Below, in pieces: positions 16,580 through 25,376 of a stretch of DNA of 64,000 nucleotides. This DNA is from Lysobacterales bacterium. GTDB taxonomy: Bacteria > Pseudomonadota > Gammaproteobacteria > Xanthomonadales > Xanthomonadaceae. The notes under the pieces are model-generated. The model did no database searches and was not told the origin of the DNA. It saw nothing but the letters and a program-made list of their open reading frames with translations. The stretch lies in contig JAEKKX010000015.1 of NCBI GenBank assembly GCA_019510125.1, positions 1 through 64,000 on the forward strand, written 5' to 3'. Each line of letters begins with the position of its first letter. Position 1 is the first letter of the stretch. Made by a program: the position numbers and the translations under genes.

Positions 16580-17014
16580 TCAGGCGGTCCGCAGCGTCCC
16601 CAGCAGGCCCCGGAGGCGCGCCTGCCAGCCGACGGCGGTGGGGCGCCGGCGTCCGGGCGCATCGTCCAGTACGCGCGCTTCCCCTTCGTGGACGCGGACG
16701 GATTCGGCGCCGACGACGTCGAGATGGACGTGGTCGTGGTCGTGCCCGGCGTCCGGCCGCGCATGGCGCGCGGCCAGACTCACCTCGATCCCGCCGACGA
16801 GGAAGGCGCGGACGTTGAGCAGGGAAAAGAGGTACCAGCAGCCACCGCCCGGGTCCCGCGCCGGCCTGAGCGCGACGCCGTCGAGCAGCACTTCGCGATG
16901 CCAGGGCGCCACCACCCCGAACGTCACCCGCTCGCCGAGGCGGGCGTGGACGACGACGCGGATATCGTCGCCGAGGTGGAGCGTGCTGCCGACGCGGCAG
17001 ACCAGATGCTGCAT
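16580..17014 (-). CDS. Divergent CsrA-like protein with a C-terminal extension
   Basis: Residues 1-50 align by eye with CsrA/RsmA: CRVGSTLHLGDDIRVVV, GERVTFGVVAP and VLLDGV match RRVGETLMIGDEVTVTV, GNQVRIGVNAP and VHREEI of E. coli CsrA. Two of the RNA-contacting arginines appear to be replaced (Arg6 by Cys, Arg44 by Leu), while Leu4 and Arg7 are kept. CsrA is normally about 60 residues; here 144. The extra 90 include a strand-rich stretch (CWYLFSLLNVRAFLVGGIEV) and a His/Asp cluster (HARPDAGHDHDHVHLDV). The protein may bind other RNA, or protein, or have lost RNA binding. It sits in the accessory segment between tRNA-Leu and tRNA-Cys, divergent from the XRE regulator. Confidence 0.65.
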   Translation of the reverse strand: MQHLVCRVGSTLHLGDDIRVVVHARLGERVTFGVVAPWHREVLLDGVALRPARDPGGGCWYLFSLLNVRAFLVGGIEVSLAARHARPDAGHDHDHVHLDVVGAESVRVHEGEARVLDDAPGRRRPTAVGWQARLRGLLGTLRTA

Positions 17015-17202
17015 GATGCACCTCCCTGTGGATCCTCCGCCCGCCCGCGACCCGGCCTGGGCCGGTGGCGCCGCGAGGGCGACCCGTGCGCCGGCGATTC
17101 CGGCGTTCGTGATCTCCGTGATATCGGAATGCGCGATCCGCGCTGTCCCCGGCGCCCGGAGAATCCCCGGGAAACGCGGCGCGCCACGTCTCTTCCGATA
17201 GC

Positions 17203-17258
17203 GTTAGTTAGCCAATAGTTAGCACTGACGGATGGCTTGTCAAGCGGTAGGCTATGAT
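17203..17258 (+). promoter_or_regulatory. Promoter/operator region of the XRE regulator
   Basis: Two direct AGTTAGC boxes (17206-17212 and 17217-17223) are spaced 11 bases apart, one helical turn, so both face the same side of DNA. A TATGAT -10 follows at 17253-17258, about 36 bases before the regulator ATG, without a clear -35. This is a likely regulator-binding site, possibly autoregulatory. Inverted GTTAGC copies occur at 20100-20135. Confidence 0.5.
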
Positions 17259-17293
17259 CCGGGAGGAAGCCGGACGAATACGCAGCGACGGGA

Positions 17294-17959
17294 ATGGACA
17301 AGTACGCACAAGCCTTCGCGGATGCCATGAACGAGACGGGCATGCGGAACACCACGGTGGCCGCGCAGTTGGAGGGCATCGGGTACAACAACGTGTCGCA
17401 GTGGCGTACCGGCAGGCGTCCGATCCCCGCCGACCACGCGCCGGCGATCGCCGCGCTGCTGGACGTCCCGCCCGAGCGCATCAGCAAGGCCTACGCGCGC
17501 AGGATGCATGCCGAATCGGCGAGGATGGCGATGGCCTCGGGCGGGCCCGACCGGGGCATCGTGCCCATCGAGCACGTCGCGATCCAGCATCTGCCCGGCT
17601 TCGGTCGCGGCGACGGCTGCGAACGCATCCTGCTTCCGGAATTCATCGTGCGCAGGGAGCTCGGGCCGACGCCGATCGAGAACGTGCGCTGGGCGGTGCA
17701 GCTCTCGCGCGCGATGGAACCCGAGATCAAACGCTTCGCGCTGGTCCTGGTCGACACCTCGATCAGCAGGCACGAAGATGTGGTCGACGGCGGCATCTAC
17801 GCCTACACCCTCTGGGGAAGACCGGACATCCGCCGTCTCCTGGTGCGGCGGGACGCGTGGTGCCTCGTCGGTCAGGGCGGCGGGAGCGAACGGATCGACG
17901 TGTCCACGACGGATCTGTCGAACATTCGCATCCACGGCGCCGTGACCGGTTGGCTATGA
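17294..17959 (+). CDS. XRE-family regulator with a LexA/CI-like C-terminal domain
   Basis: 221 residues. The N-terminal 70 form a Cro/CI-like helix-turn-helix (VAAQLEGIGYNNVSQWRTGRRPIPADHAPAIAALLDV read as two segments). The C-terminal half resembles the S24 fold of phage repressors (RWAVQLSRAMEPEIKRFALVLVDTS, DGGIYAYTLWGRPDIRRL). I do not see the Ser-Lys pair needed for self-cleavage with confidence, so it may be a non-cleavable repressor. Such genes often come from phages or islands. The ATG has only a weak GACGGGA upstream. It is followed 126 bases later by the MASE1 gene on the same strand and is divergent from the CsrA-like gene. Confidence 0.75.
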   Translation: MDKYAQAFADAMNETGMRNTTVAAQLEGIGYNNVSQWRTGRRPIPADHAPAIAALLDVPPERISKAYARRMHAESARMAMASGGPDRGIVPIEHVAIQHLPGFGRGDGCERILLPEFIVRRELGPTPIENVRWAVQLSRAMEPEIKRFALVLVDTSISRHEDVVDGGIYAYTLWGRPDIRRLLVRRDAWCLVGQGGGSERIDVSTTDLSNIRIHGAVTGWL

Positions 17960-18085
17960 TGCGCACCGGTCGTCCGGAAGCGGGTTTCGGGGTTTGACGA
18001 ACCTGTTTTTTTGTGCGAATAGCTTCTGCGCGGTATCTCAAGGACGGAATTCCGGCAGGCGACACAGAGGAAACAGGGAGAAGCC

Positions 18086-19612
18086 ATGGAAGCTGCGAAA
18101 TGGACCGACGCGGCCAAGGGGCTTGCGCTCGGTACCGGGTACTGTGTCGCCTACCTGGCGATGCGATACCTGTCCTTCGACCAGTGGTTCCTGCCGGCTG
18201 GGCTTCGTGCCGCCTGCTTTTTGCTCCTCCCCTACCGCCTGTGGCCGTTCCTCCTCGCCGGCGACATCGCGGCGCTGTCGATCGTGCGTTTCCCGATGGT
18301 CGGGAAGTACGGTCCGCTGTGGTCCTACGCGAGCCCGTTCCTGCTGATCGGCCTGATCGCGCCGGCGGTGCGCGCGCTGCGCCGGCGACTGGGCGAACCG
18401 CGCGACATCGCGCGCTGGCTGCCGCTGGCCGCCGTCGCGCTCGCGCTGTGGTCCTCGCTGTGCAACCTCGGCCTCAACTACTTCCTGCACGGGCCGCGCG
18501 CGCTGGTCACGGCGACGAAGTTCGGCAGCTACTTCATCGGCGACTTCCTCGGCATCCTGATGGTCACGCTGCCGGCGCTGTTGTGGTGCCTGCGCAGGCA
18601 GGAGGCGTTCTCCCCGCGCCGCTTCGTGCGCGACGTCGCGGTCGCGCTGCTCGCGGTGGCCGCGCTGTATGCCGGCATCCTGATGCAGGGGCACATCGAG
18701 CGGCCGCTGCAGTTGTCGCTGCTGATGATGATGATCGTGCCGGCGGTGTTCCTGACCTTCTTCCACGGCTGGCGCGGGTCGGCGGTGGGCGTCGTCGCGG
18801 TCAACCTGGCCATCGCCCAGACGCTGACCTACACCGGCATCCCGGGCGCGCACGACACCACCGTGTTCCTCGCGCAGCAGGCGCTGGCGATCACCGCGGT
18901 GACCCTGCTCGCGCTCGGCACCGTGATCTCAGAGCACTACGACACCGCCCGGCGCTCGGGCATCGCCGAAGCGCATGCGCTGAAGATGGCGCGCAGCAGT
19001 TTCCTGTCCACCGAGCGCGTGCTGCGCGAGCACCTGCTGTACATGGCGCAGATGCAGTTGCTGCTGGACGACGAGCGCAAGGACCTCGCGGCGTCGCTCA
19101 AGGCCCACGGCAACTACACGGCGGCGCTCGACCTGAACAGCGACGCGGTGCGGCACCGACGCGTGTTCGACGAGCAGGCGCAGGCGCTCTATCCGATCCG
19201 GATCGAGGAGCAGGGCCTGTATGCGGTCGTCCACTCCGAAGCCTTCACCGGCTTCTGGGCGGGCGGCGCGGACGTGATCTATTCGCTGCGCGGCCAGCCG
19301 CGGGTGCTGTCGATGGAACTGCAGCTCGTGGCCTACCGGTGCATCTGCAACGCGATGGCGCTGCTGTCGGAGTGCGATCCGGACGAATACCGGATCAGGA
19401 TGCGCGTCTGGTCCGGCCGCCGGACGCGCGGCATCGCCCTGTTCGTCTCCGCTTCGCCCACGGCGCCGGCGCACGCGAGCCAGGCGGGCGCGGCGGCCGA
19501 CTCGCTGCTGCTGGCGCGGGTGAAAGCGCATGGCGGCATTCTTCGCCGCCATGCGCACCGCGTGTGCGTGCTGCTCTCCGAGCCGGCGGATTCGCCATCA
19601 TCCGCTCACTGA
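18086..19612 (+). CDS. MASE1-domain membrane sensor with a degenerate kinase-like module
   Basis: 508 residues. Residues 1-295 contain eight or so membrane helices like the MASE1 sensory domain (for example YLSFDQWFLPAGLRAACFLL and FGSYFIGDFLGILMVTLPALL). The cytoplasmic part (about 300-508) starts with a coiled helix (REHLLYMAQMQLLLDDERKDLA) and continues with SMELQLVAYRCICNAMALL and RGIALFVS, reminiscent of a histidine-kinase ATPase domain. No phospho-accepting His or glycine boxes are clear. It is probably a signalling scaffold rather than an active kinase. The preceding XRE gene may be its partner. The 3' end overlaps the convergent secreted-protein gene by 7 bp. Confidence 0.7.
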   Translation: MEAAKWTDAAKGLALGTGYCVAYLAMRYLSFDQWFLPAGLRAACFLLLPYRLWPFLLAGDIAALSIVRFPMVGKYGPLWSYASPFLLIGLIAPAVRALRRRLGEPRDIARWLPLAAVALALWSSLCNLGLNYFLHGPRALVTATKFGSYFIGDFLGILMVTLPALLWCLRRQEAFSPRRFVRDVAVALLAVAALYAGILMQGHIERPLQLSLLMMMIVPAVFLTFFHGWRGSAVGVVAVNLAIAQTLTYTGIPGAHDTTVFLAQQALAITAVTLLALGTVISEHYDTARRSGIAEAHALKMARSSFLSTERVLREHLLYMAQMQLLLDDERKDLAASLKAHGNYTAALDLNSDAVRHRRVFDEQAQALYPIRIEEQGLYAVVHSEAFTGFWAGGADVIYSLRGQPRVLSMELQLVAYRCICNAMALLSECDPDEYRIRMRVWSGRRTRGIALFVSASPTAPAHASQAGAAADSLLLARVKAHGGILRRHAHRVCVLLSEPADSPSSAH

Positions 19613-20064
19613 ACCTGCGAGAGGACGCGCACGGTCCACACCGGCCTGCCCTTCGCATCGAGGACGTAGTCGACAGCGAGTTCCGCATTGCCGTAGACCC
19701 TGCGGGCGCGCGCCGTCGGCAGGCTCCTGCCCGTGGCGATGCGCACGCGTTCGGCGTCGATGCCCATGGGCAGCACCCACGCCGTGCCGTCGATGCGGCC
19801 GACCGCGGCGCGGACGTTGCCGACGCGATCGTTGATCTGCAGGTAGCGCACGCCGTCGCGCTGGAACTCGTAGACCTGCCAGGTCGTGTCCTGGGCGGTG
19901 GGAGCCACGGTCGGAAACGATTGTCCGAGGCTATTGCCGGACTTTGACGGGGTGCCGTGTCCGTCGTCGCTGCAGCCGCACTGCGCGAGCGCGAGGGGGC
20001 TGGCGGCCAGGCCGCAAACGAAGACCAAGACCGGGAACGAGGCATGCAGGTGGCGCTTCAACAT
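19606..20064 (-). CDS. Small exported hypothetical protein
   Basis: 152 residues with a signal peptide (FPVLVFVCGLAASPLALAQ) followed by a Cys-containing mature start (CGCSDDGHG). The rest looks like a small beta-rich domain (YEFQRDGVRYLQINDRVGNVRAAVG, written here as its two visible strands). I recognise no family. AAGGAG lies 7 bases before the ATG, confirming the start. Upstream is an oligo-A run and the large GTTAGC palindrome at 20100-20135. It belongs to the accessory segment inserted in the tRNA operon. Confidence 0.72.
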   Translation of the reverse strand: MLKRHLHASFPVLVFVCGLAASPLALAQCGCSDDGHGTPSKSGNSLGQSFPTVAPTAQDTTWQVYEFQRDGVRYLQINDRVGNVRAAVGRIDGTAWVLPMGIDAERVRIATGRSLPTARARRVYGNAELAVDYVLDAKGRPVWTVRVLSQVQ

Positions 20065-20515
20065 GGAGTTTCTCCTTGGGACAGATTTTTTTTGGAGACG
20101 TTAGCGATTCCGCTTGAAAAAGCGGCTTTGCTAACGATCAGGGATACCCGTCGGGCCCTCCTTCCGGGCCCTTCGACGGTAGCATCTGATTCCGTCCCGC
20201 TGCTCCGGGCCCCGGCCGGGACCCCCGGCCGGGCGTGACGCCATCGATTCCGGAGGTCCGGGCGATGCATCGAAGGCCGGCGGCGGACGGCGCGCCGGTC
20301 GAATGGAGGCCTGCATCGGAAGCGGGAATGAAAACGATGGCGGCCGGCCGGTATGGGGCGGTCTTGCGGGCGATCTTGCGGGCGATCGTGGTTCGATGCG
20401 GGCGGCGCAGACGCGCGGCGAAGGCCGGCGGTCGAACCCGGGCGGGCGGCGCGTTGCTGCGGAAGCGTCCGCCCCTTTCGTTCAGGCGGTCGCGAGGCGG
20501 GGACCGCGCAGGCAA
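20065..20515. other. Non-coding stretch between the secreted-protein gene and the tRNA-Cys terminator
   Basis: I see no credible gene here; open frames are long only because of the G+C content and some run into the tRNA. It contains the GTTAGC palindrome (20100-20135), two GGGCCC palindromes (20153-20158, 20166-20171) that can pair, and a 12-bp direct duplication CTTGCGGGCGAT (20363-20374 and 20375-20386). It may be the scar of the insertion that separated tRNA-Cys from tRNA-Leu. Confidence 0.5.
20100..20135. promoter_or_regulatory. 36-bp two-arm palindrome with GTTAGC ends
   Basis: Outer arms GTTAGC / GCTAAC and inner arms CCGCTT / AAGCGG enclose a GAAA loop, with unpaired 4-base spacers. 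It stands 36 bases upstream of the secreted-protein start codon. The outer arms match the AGTTAGC boxes before the XRE gene, which suggests one regulator for both. It could also act as an RNA hairpin. Confidence 0.55.
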
Positions 20516-20538
20516 CAAAAAACCCGCCGAAGCGGGCT
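20516..20538 (-). terminator. Intrinsic terminator after tRNA-Cys
   Basis: On the minus strand: stem GCCCGC / GCGGG with a TTCG-type loop, followed by six T residues, 13 bases after the encoded CCA of tRNA-Cys. This ends the pgsA-tRNA-Gly-tRNA-Cys transcript before tRNA-Leu. Confidence 0.85.
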
Positions 20539-20550
20539 GTCTGTCGATAC

Positions 20551-20624
20551 TGGAGGCTTGGGTCGGAATCGAACCGGCGTACGCGGATTTGCAGTCCGCT
20601 GCATGACCACTCTGCCACCAAGCC
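20551..20624 (-). tRNA. tRNA-Cys (anticodon GCA)
   Basis: 74 nt with an encoded CCA. Acceptor GGCTTGG pairs with CCAAGCC, the anticodon loop reads CTGCAAA (GCA), and the T loop is TTCGATT. It lies 97 bases downstream of tRNA-Gly on the same strand. A hairpin (GAACCCCGG / CCGGGGTTC, about 20694-20713) between the two tRNAs may guide processing. Confidence 0.97.
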
Positions 20625-20721
20625 GGGTGACGGGTGCGACCCGATTGTACATGCGCATGCGCGCACGGACATCCCTGGGTCCGAAACAACGAACCCCGGC
20701 AAGCCGGGGTTCGCAGGAAAC

Positions 20722-21426
<705 letters not shown>

Positions 21427-21434
21427 GGAACTCC

Positions 21435-23285
21435 TCAGGACTCCAGGCCGTGGAGGGCCGCATAGATGCGCCCGGCGAGCGCGGCGTCGATACCCTCGAC
21501 CCGGGCGATCTCCTCGACGCCGGCCGCCCGAAGGCCGCCCAGTCCGCCGAAATGCCGCAACAGATTAGCGCGTCGGCGCGGTCCGATTCCGGGAATTTCT
21601 TCCAGTCGGCTCGTCGTCCGCGCCTTTTGCCGCCGTCCGCGATGGCCGGTGATGGCGAAACGGTGCGCTTCGTCGCGAACCTGCTGGACCAGTTGCAGGC
21701 CCGGCGAACCCGCGCCGGGATGCAGTTCGCGGCCGTCGGGCAGCAGCAGCGTCTCGTCGCCGGGACGACGCGCCTCGCCCTTGGCGACGCCGACCACGCG
21801 CACGTCGGCGATGCCCAGGTCCGCCAGCACCGCGTGCGCCTGCGCCACCTGTCCGCCGCCGCCGTCGATCAGCAGCAGGTCGGGCAGCACGCCCTCTCCG
21901 TCCGCGGCCTCGGCGGCCTTGCGGAAGCGCCTCTGCAACGCCTGGTGCATGGCCGCGTAGTCGTCGCCGGGCGCGACGCCCTCGATGTTGTAGCGCCGGT
22001 ACTGGCTGCGCACCGGGCCGTCGGCGTCGAACACCACGCAGGAGGCCACGGTCGCCTCGCCCATGGTGTGGCTGATGTCGAAGCATTCGATCCGGCGCGG
22101 CAGGTCGTCCAGGCCCAGCAGGTCGCGCAGCGCCTCGGCGCGGGCGCGCTGCGCGGCGTTGCTGCCCTGCTCCGTCGCCAGCGCCAGTTCGGCGTTGCGC
22201 CGGACCAGGTCGACGTAGCCGGCGCGTTCGCCGCGAACGCTGGCCTTGAGCGCCACCCGGCGCCCGGCGGAAGCGCCCAGCGCCTCCTCGATCAGCTCGC
22301 GGTCCGGGATATCGCGGTCGAGCACGATCTCCTTCGGCGGCGGCTGCTCGCCGTAGTACTGCGAGACGAACGCGCCCAGCACCGCCTCGGCGCTGTCCTC
22401 GCCGTTGGTCTTCGGGAAGAAGGTGCGGGTGCCGAGATTGCGGCCGTCGCGGAAGGCCAGCAGCATCACGCAGGCGTGGACGCCCTGCATCGCGACGCCG
22501 AGCACGTCGAGATCCGCGACCTGGCCATCGACGTACTGCCGCGACTGCAGCTTGCGGATCGCCGCGACCAGGTCGCGCAGCCGCGCCGCCTCCTCGAAAT
22601 CGAGCCGCGCGCTGGCCTCCTCCATCGTCGCGGTCAGTTCGGCGGTCAGCTCGTCGCTGCGGCCGTCGAGGAAGAGGGTCGCCCGGCGCACGGCGTCGGC
22701 GTAGTCGCGCGCCGGCACCAGGCCGACGCAGGGCGCGCTGCAGCGGCCGATCTGGTACTGAAGGCACGGCCGCGAACGGTTGCGGAACACGCTGTCCTCG
22801 CAGCTTCGCAACCGGAAGATGCGGTGCATCAGGTTGAGCGTCTCGCGCACCGCGGGCACGCTCGGGTACGGGCCGAAATAGCGACCGGGCAGCGACCGCG
22901 CGCCGCGGTGGAACGCGATCCGCGGCCAGGCCTCGCGGGTCAGCACCACGTACGGATAGCTCTTGTCGTCGCGCAGCAGCACGTTGTAGCGCGGCTTCAG
23001 CGACTTGATGAGCTGGTTCTCCAGCAGCAGCGCCTCGGCCGGCGTGCGCGTGACCGTGACCTCCATCCGCGCGATCTGCGCCACCATCGCCGCGGTGCGG
23101 GTCGGCAGCGCCTTGGTGAAATAGCTGGCGACGCGCTTCTTCAGCGAAGCCGCCTTGCCGACGTACAGCAGGCTGTCGTCGCTCGCGTACATGCGGTACA
23201 CGCCCGGCGCGGGCGTCAGGTCGCGGGCGAAGGCGCGGCCGTCGAAAGGCGGCGTCCCGGGCGTTTCGGTGCGCGGCGCGGTCAT
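21435..23285 (-). CDS. uvrC: UvrABC excinuclease subunit C
   Basis: 616 residues. UvrC makes both incisions in nucleotide excision repair. It has an N-terminal GIY-YIG domain (GVYRMYASDDSLLYVGKA), a Cys-containing linker (RPCLQYQIGRCSAPCVG), a UVR helix pair (ARLDFEEAARLRDLVAAI), the RNase H-like nuclease domain (ECFDISHTMGEATVAS, LLLIDGGGGQ) and C-terminal helix-hairpin-helix motifs (EIPGIGPRRRANLLRHFGG). The ATG at 23285 overlaps the previous stop (ATGA). It leads into pgsA 8 bases later. Confidence 0.97.
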   Translation of the reverse strand: MTAPRTETPGTPPFDGRAFARDLTPAPGVYRMYASDDSLLYVGKAASLKKRVASYFTKALPTRTAAMVAQIARMEVTVTRTPAEALLLENQLIKSLKPRYNVLLRDDKSYPYVVLTREAWPRIAFHRGARSLPGRYFGPYPSVPAVRETLNLMHRIFRLRSCEDSVFRNRSRPCLQYQIGRCSAPCVGLVPARDYADAVRRATLFLDGRSDELTAELTATMEEASARLDFEEAARLRDLVAAIRKLQSRQYVDGQVADLDVLGVAMQGVHACVMLLAFRDGRNLGTRTFFPKTNGEDSAEAVLGAFVSQYYGEQPPPKEIVLDRDIPDRELIEEALGASAGRRVALKASVRGERAGYVDLVRRNAELALATEQGSNAAQRARAEALRDLLGLDDLPRRIECFDISHTMGEATVASCVVFDADGPVRSQYRRYNIEGVAPGDDYAAMHQALQRRFRKAAEAADGEGVLPDLLLIDGGGGQVAQAHAVLADLGIADVRVVGVAKGEARRPGDETLLLPDGRELHPGAGSPGLQLVQQVRDEAHRFAITGHRGRRQKARTTSRLEEIPGIGPRRRANLLRHFGGLGGLRAAGVEEIARVEGIDAALAGRIYAALHGLES

Positions 23286-23893
23286 CGGCGCGGGACGTCG
23301 TCGGGGGCGTAGCGGCGGGCGATCGCCAGGGCGAGCCACAGCGCCGAACCGGCGGCGAGCGCGAACCAGCCGAGCCCCGCGGTGAAATCCGAGACCCAGA
23401 AATAGCCCATGCCGGGATTGAAGATGTTCAATCGCAACAACCGTCCGGCGGGCAAATCATCGTTCGCCGCCGAAATCCTGACCACGTAGTGTCCGCTTTC
23501 CGGCAAATCGAAAGGCGGGGAGGAATACAGTCCGATCGTTTCCTGGCCGATCGCGGAAAGGAAATCGAAGTGATCGATATCGACCGTCGTTGTCGCACCG
23601 CCCTCGTGCGCGAATTGAACGCGCAGCGCGGCAGGCATCGGCGTGCGCTCGCGATCCGACGATCCACCAGACTCCGCTTTCGCGAGCGGCACGAGAAGCT
23701 CGAGATTGCGCGCGCCCGGCTGCCACACGCTCACATAGCCGGTCACCGATGCGTGCGGCCCGGGTGCAGGCAGGACCAGCGAATCCCGGCCCACCGCCCG
23801 CTCCCAGCGCGCGCTCTGCGCGAAACACAGCGCCGCCCCCGCCAGGCACAGCACGCTCACCCACCGCATTCCTTCCAGCGTCCGCGACCGCAT
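23282..23893 (-). CDS. Hypothetical protein with signal-like N-terminus and C-terminal membrane helix
   Basis: 203 residues, or 195 if the second ATG (23869) is used. It has an N-terminal hydrophobic stretch (WVSVLCLAGAALCFAQSA), a beta-rich extracytoplasmic middle and a C-terminal helix (GLGWFALAAGSALWLALAI) before a basic tail. This is a single-domain, membrane-anchored periplasmic protein of no recognised family. It is coupled to uvrC by an ATGA overlap and begins 10 bases after the NHL-protein gene. Confidence 0.68.
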   Translation of the reverse strand: MRSRTLEGMRWVSVLCLAGAALCFAQSARWERAVGRDSLVLPAPGPHASVTGYVSVWQPGARNLELLVPLAKAESGGSSDRERTPMPAALRVQFAHEGGATTTVDIDHFDFLSAIGQETIGLYSSPPFDLPESGHYVVRISAANDDLPAGRLLRLNIFNPGMGYFWVSDFTAGLGWFALAAGSALWLALAIARRYAPDDVPRR

Positions 23894-23903
23894 CGGATCG
23901 CGC

Positions 23904-25331
23904 TCACTCGCCGATCGGGATCTGCCGCAGGCTGCCGTCGCCGGGATCGAAGCGCAGCACCGCGTGGGCGTCGGTGTCGGCGATCCAGACCACGCCGTTG
24001 TGCACGGCCAGGCCCGCCGGCGCGTGCAGGCGCTGGGGCAGATTGATCGTGCTCAGTTCGCCGCCGCCCAGGCGCAGGGTGCGCAACTGGTCGTTGCCGC
24101 TGTCGGCGATCCACAGCACCGGCGTCTTGCCGTCGAGCGCGATCGCCTGCGGCTGCTGCAGCAGCGCGTCGGCGCGCGAGCCTTCGAGGTTGCCGAAGCG
24201 CCACGCGCCCTGCCCGACCAGCGTGGTGACCTGGCGGCTGCGCAGGTGGACGCTGCGGATCGCGGAACCGGCCTCGTCGCAGACGTAGAGGATCTGCTGG
24301 ACCAGCGCCAGCGCGCCCGGGCCGACGAACCCGGCCTTCGGGCCCTCGCCGTCGACCAGCGCCATCTCGCCCGACCCCGCCAGCAGCCGCAGCGTGCGGT
24401 CGCCGAGGTCGTAGGTCCAGATGCGATTGTCGCCGGCGGTGGAGATGCAGACGACGTTCGCCGGCGACACCGCCACCCCGCGCGGATGGTCCAGCGCGAC
24501 CGCGCGCGGGTCGACCACGCTGCCTTCGCTGGGCGTCCCCGGACGGCCGGCGCCGACCAGGGTGTCGATGTCGCCGGTGCCGAGCTTGATCCGGCGCACC
24601 GCGTGGTTGCCGGCGTCGGCCACGTAGAGCACGTCGCGCTGCAGGCTCAGGCCCTGCGGATACTGGAAGGCGGCCAGTTCCATCGGACCGTCGATGAAGC
24701 CAGGGCCGCCGCTGCCGAACTGGCGGTGGATGCGGCCGGCGGGCGTGCATTCGAGCACCCGGTGGTGCCCGGAGTCGGCCACGTAGATGTACTGGTCGCC
24801 GACGGCGATGCCGACCGGGTAGCGCAGCGGCAGGTCCGGCTCGCGGCTGCGGCGGACCTCGAACGGTTCGGGCTGGATCGACTGCGGCGCTTCCTCGCCG
24901 CGCAGCTTCGCGATCGCCGCCTCCAGGTCGCGCAGGGGCGTGTCGCCGACGATCCGGGCGCGGATACGGCCCAGGCCGTCGATCAGCACCACGGTCGGCC
25001 AGGCGTCGATGCCGAAGTGCTGCCACGCGACCCAGTCGGCGTCGTGCGCGACCGGGAACTCCAGCGGCTGCCGCTGCAGGCGCTTGAACGCCCGCTTGGG
25101 ATCGCGCTCGTGGTCGAACCGGGGCACGTGGATCGCGACCACGTGGAGGTGGTCGCCGTAGCGCTTGCGCAGGGTGGCGAGGTCGGTCAGGCGCTGCTGG
25201 GACCAGGCAGACCCGGCGTTGACGAAGACCAGCGCGGCCACCTTGCCCCGCAACTGCGCCATGCGCAGCGGGGCGGCGAGGTTCAGCCAGTCCAGCGAAG
25301 CGGGAAATTCGGGGGCGAGCGGCATATCCAT
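23904..25331 (-). CDS. Thioredoxin-like/NHL-repeat protein (NHLRC2-like) without redox cysteines
   Basis: 475 residues. Residues 1-145 have a thioredoxin/TlpA-like fold (LRGKVAALVFVNAGSAWSQQ, GIDAWPTVVLIDGLGRI). Residues 165-475 form a beta-propeller of NHL repeats (YPVGIAVGDQYIYVADSGHHR, PQGLSLQRDVLYVADAGNHA and others). This domain order matches NHLRC2. The position of the usual CxxC reads AGSAWS, so it cannot act as a thiol oxidoreductase and is more likely a binding scaffold. No signal peptide is seen. The alternative ATG two codons in changes little. It is the gene upstream of the uvrC cluster. Confidence 0.83.
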   Translation of the reverse strand: MDMPLAPEFPASLDWLNLAAPLRMAQLRGKVAALVFVNAGSAWSQQRLTDLATLRKRYGDHLHVVAIHVPRFDHERDPKRAFKRLQRQPLEFPVAHDADWVAWQHFGIDAWPTVVLIDGLGRIRARIVGDTPLRDLEAAIAKLRGEEAPQSIQPEPFEVRRSREPDLPLRYPVGIAVGDQYIYVADSGHHRVLECTPAGRIHRQFGSGGPGFIDGPMELAAFQYPQGLSLQRDVLYVADAGNHAVRRIKLGTGDIDTLVGAGRPGTPSEGSVVDPRAVALDHPRGVAVSPANVVCISTAGDNRIWTYDLGDRTLRLLAGSGEMALVDGEGPKAGFVGPGALALVQQILYVCDEAGSAIRSVHLRSRQVTTLVGQGAWRFGNLEGSRADALLQQPQAIALDGKTPVLWIADSGNDQLRTLRLGGGELSTINLPQRLHAPAGLAVHNGVVWIADTDAHAVLRFDPGDGSLRQIPIGE

Positions 25332-25376
25332 GAGCCGCCCAGCATCCCCAGTCCGGACCCGAGCGTCAACCTGTCG

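Noticed and set aside
16480-16600. Duplicated tRNA-Cys 3' end near tRNA-Leu as an attachment site
   Set aside because: Only a 6-base match (GGAGGC) was found to the tRNA-Cys end, which is expected by chance; no integrase is present.
18001-18020. Oligo-T stretch after the XRE gene as an intrinsic terminator
   Set aside because: A T run (CTGTTTTTTTG) is present, but I could not find a stable stem directly before it, so it was not called a terminator.
20235-20606. Short plus-strand protein before tRNA-Cys
   Set aside because: The frame runs through the tRNA and terminator, is Arg-rich and has no ribosome site.
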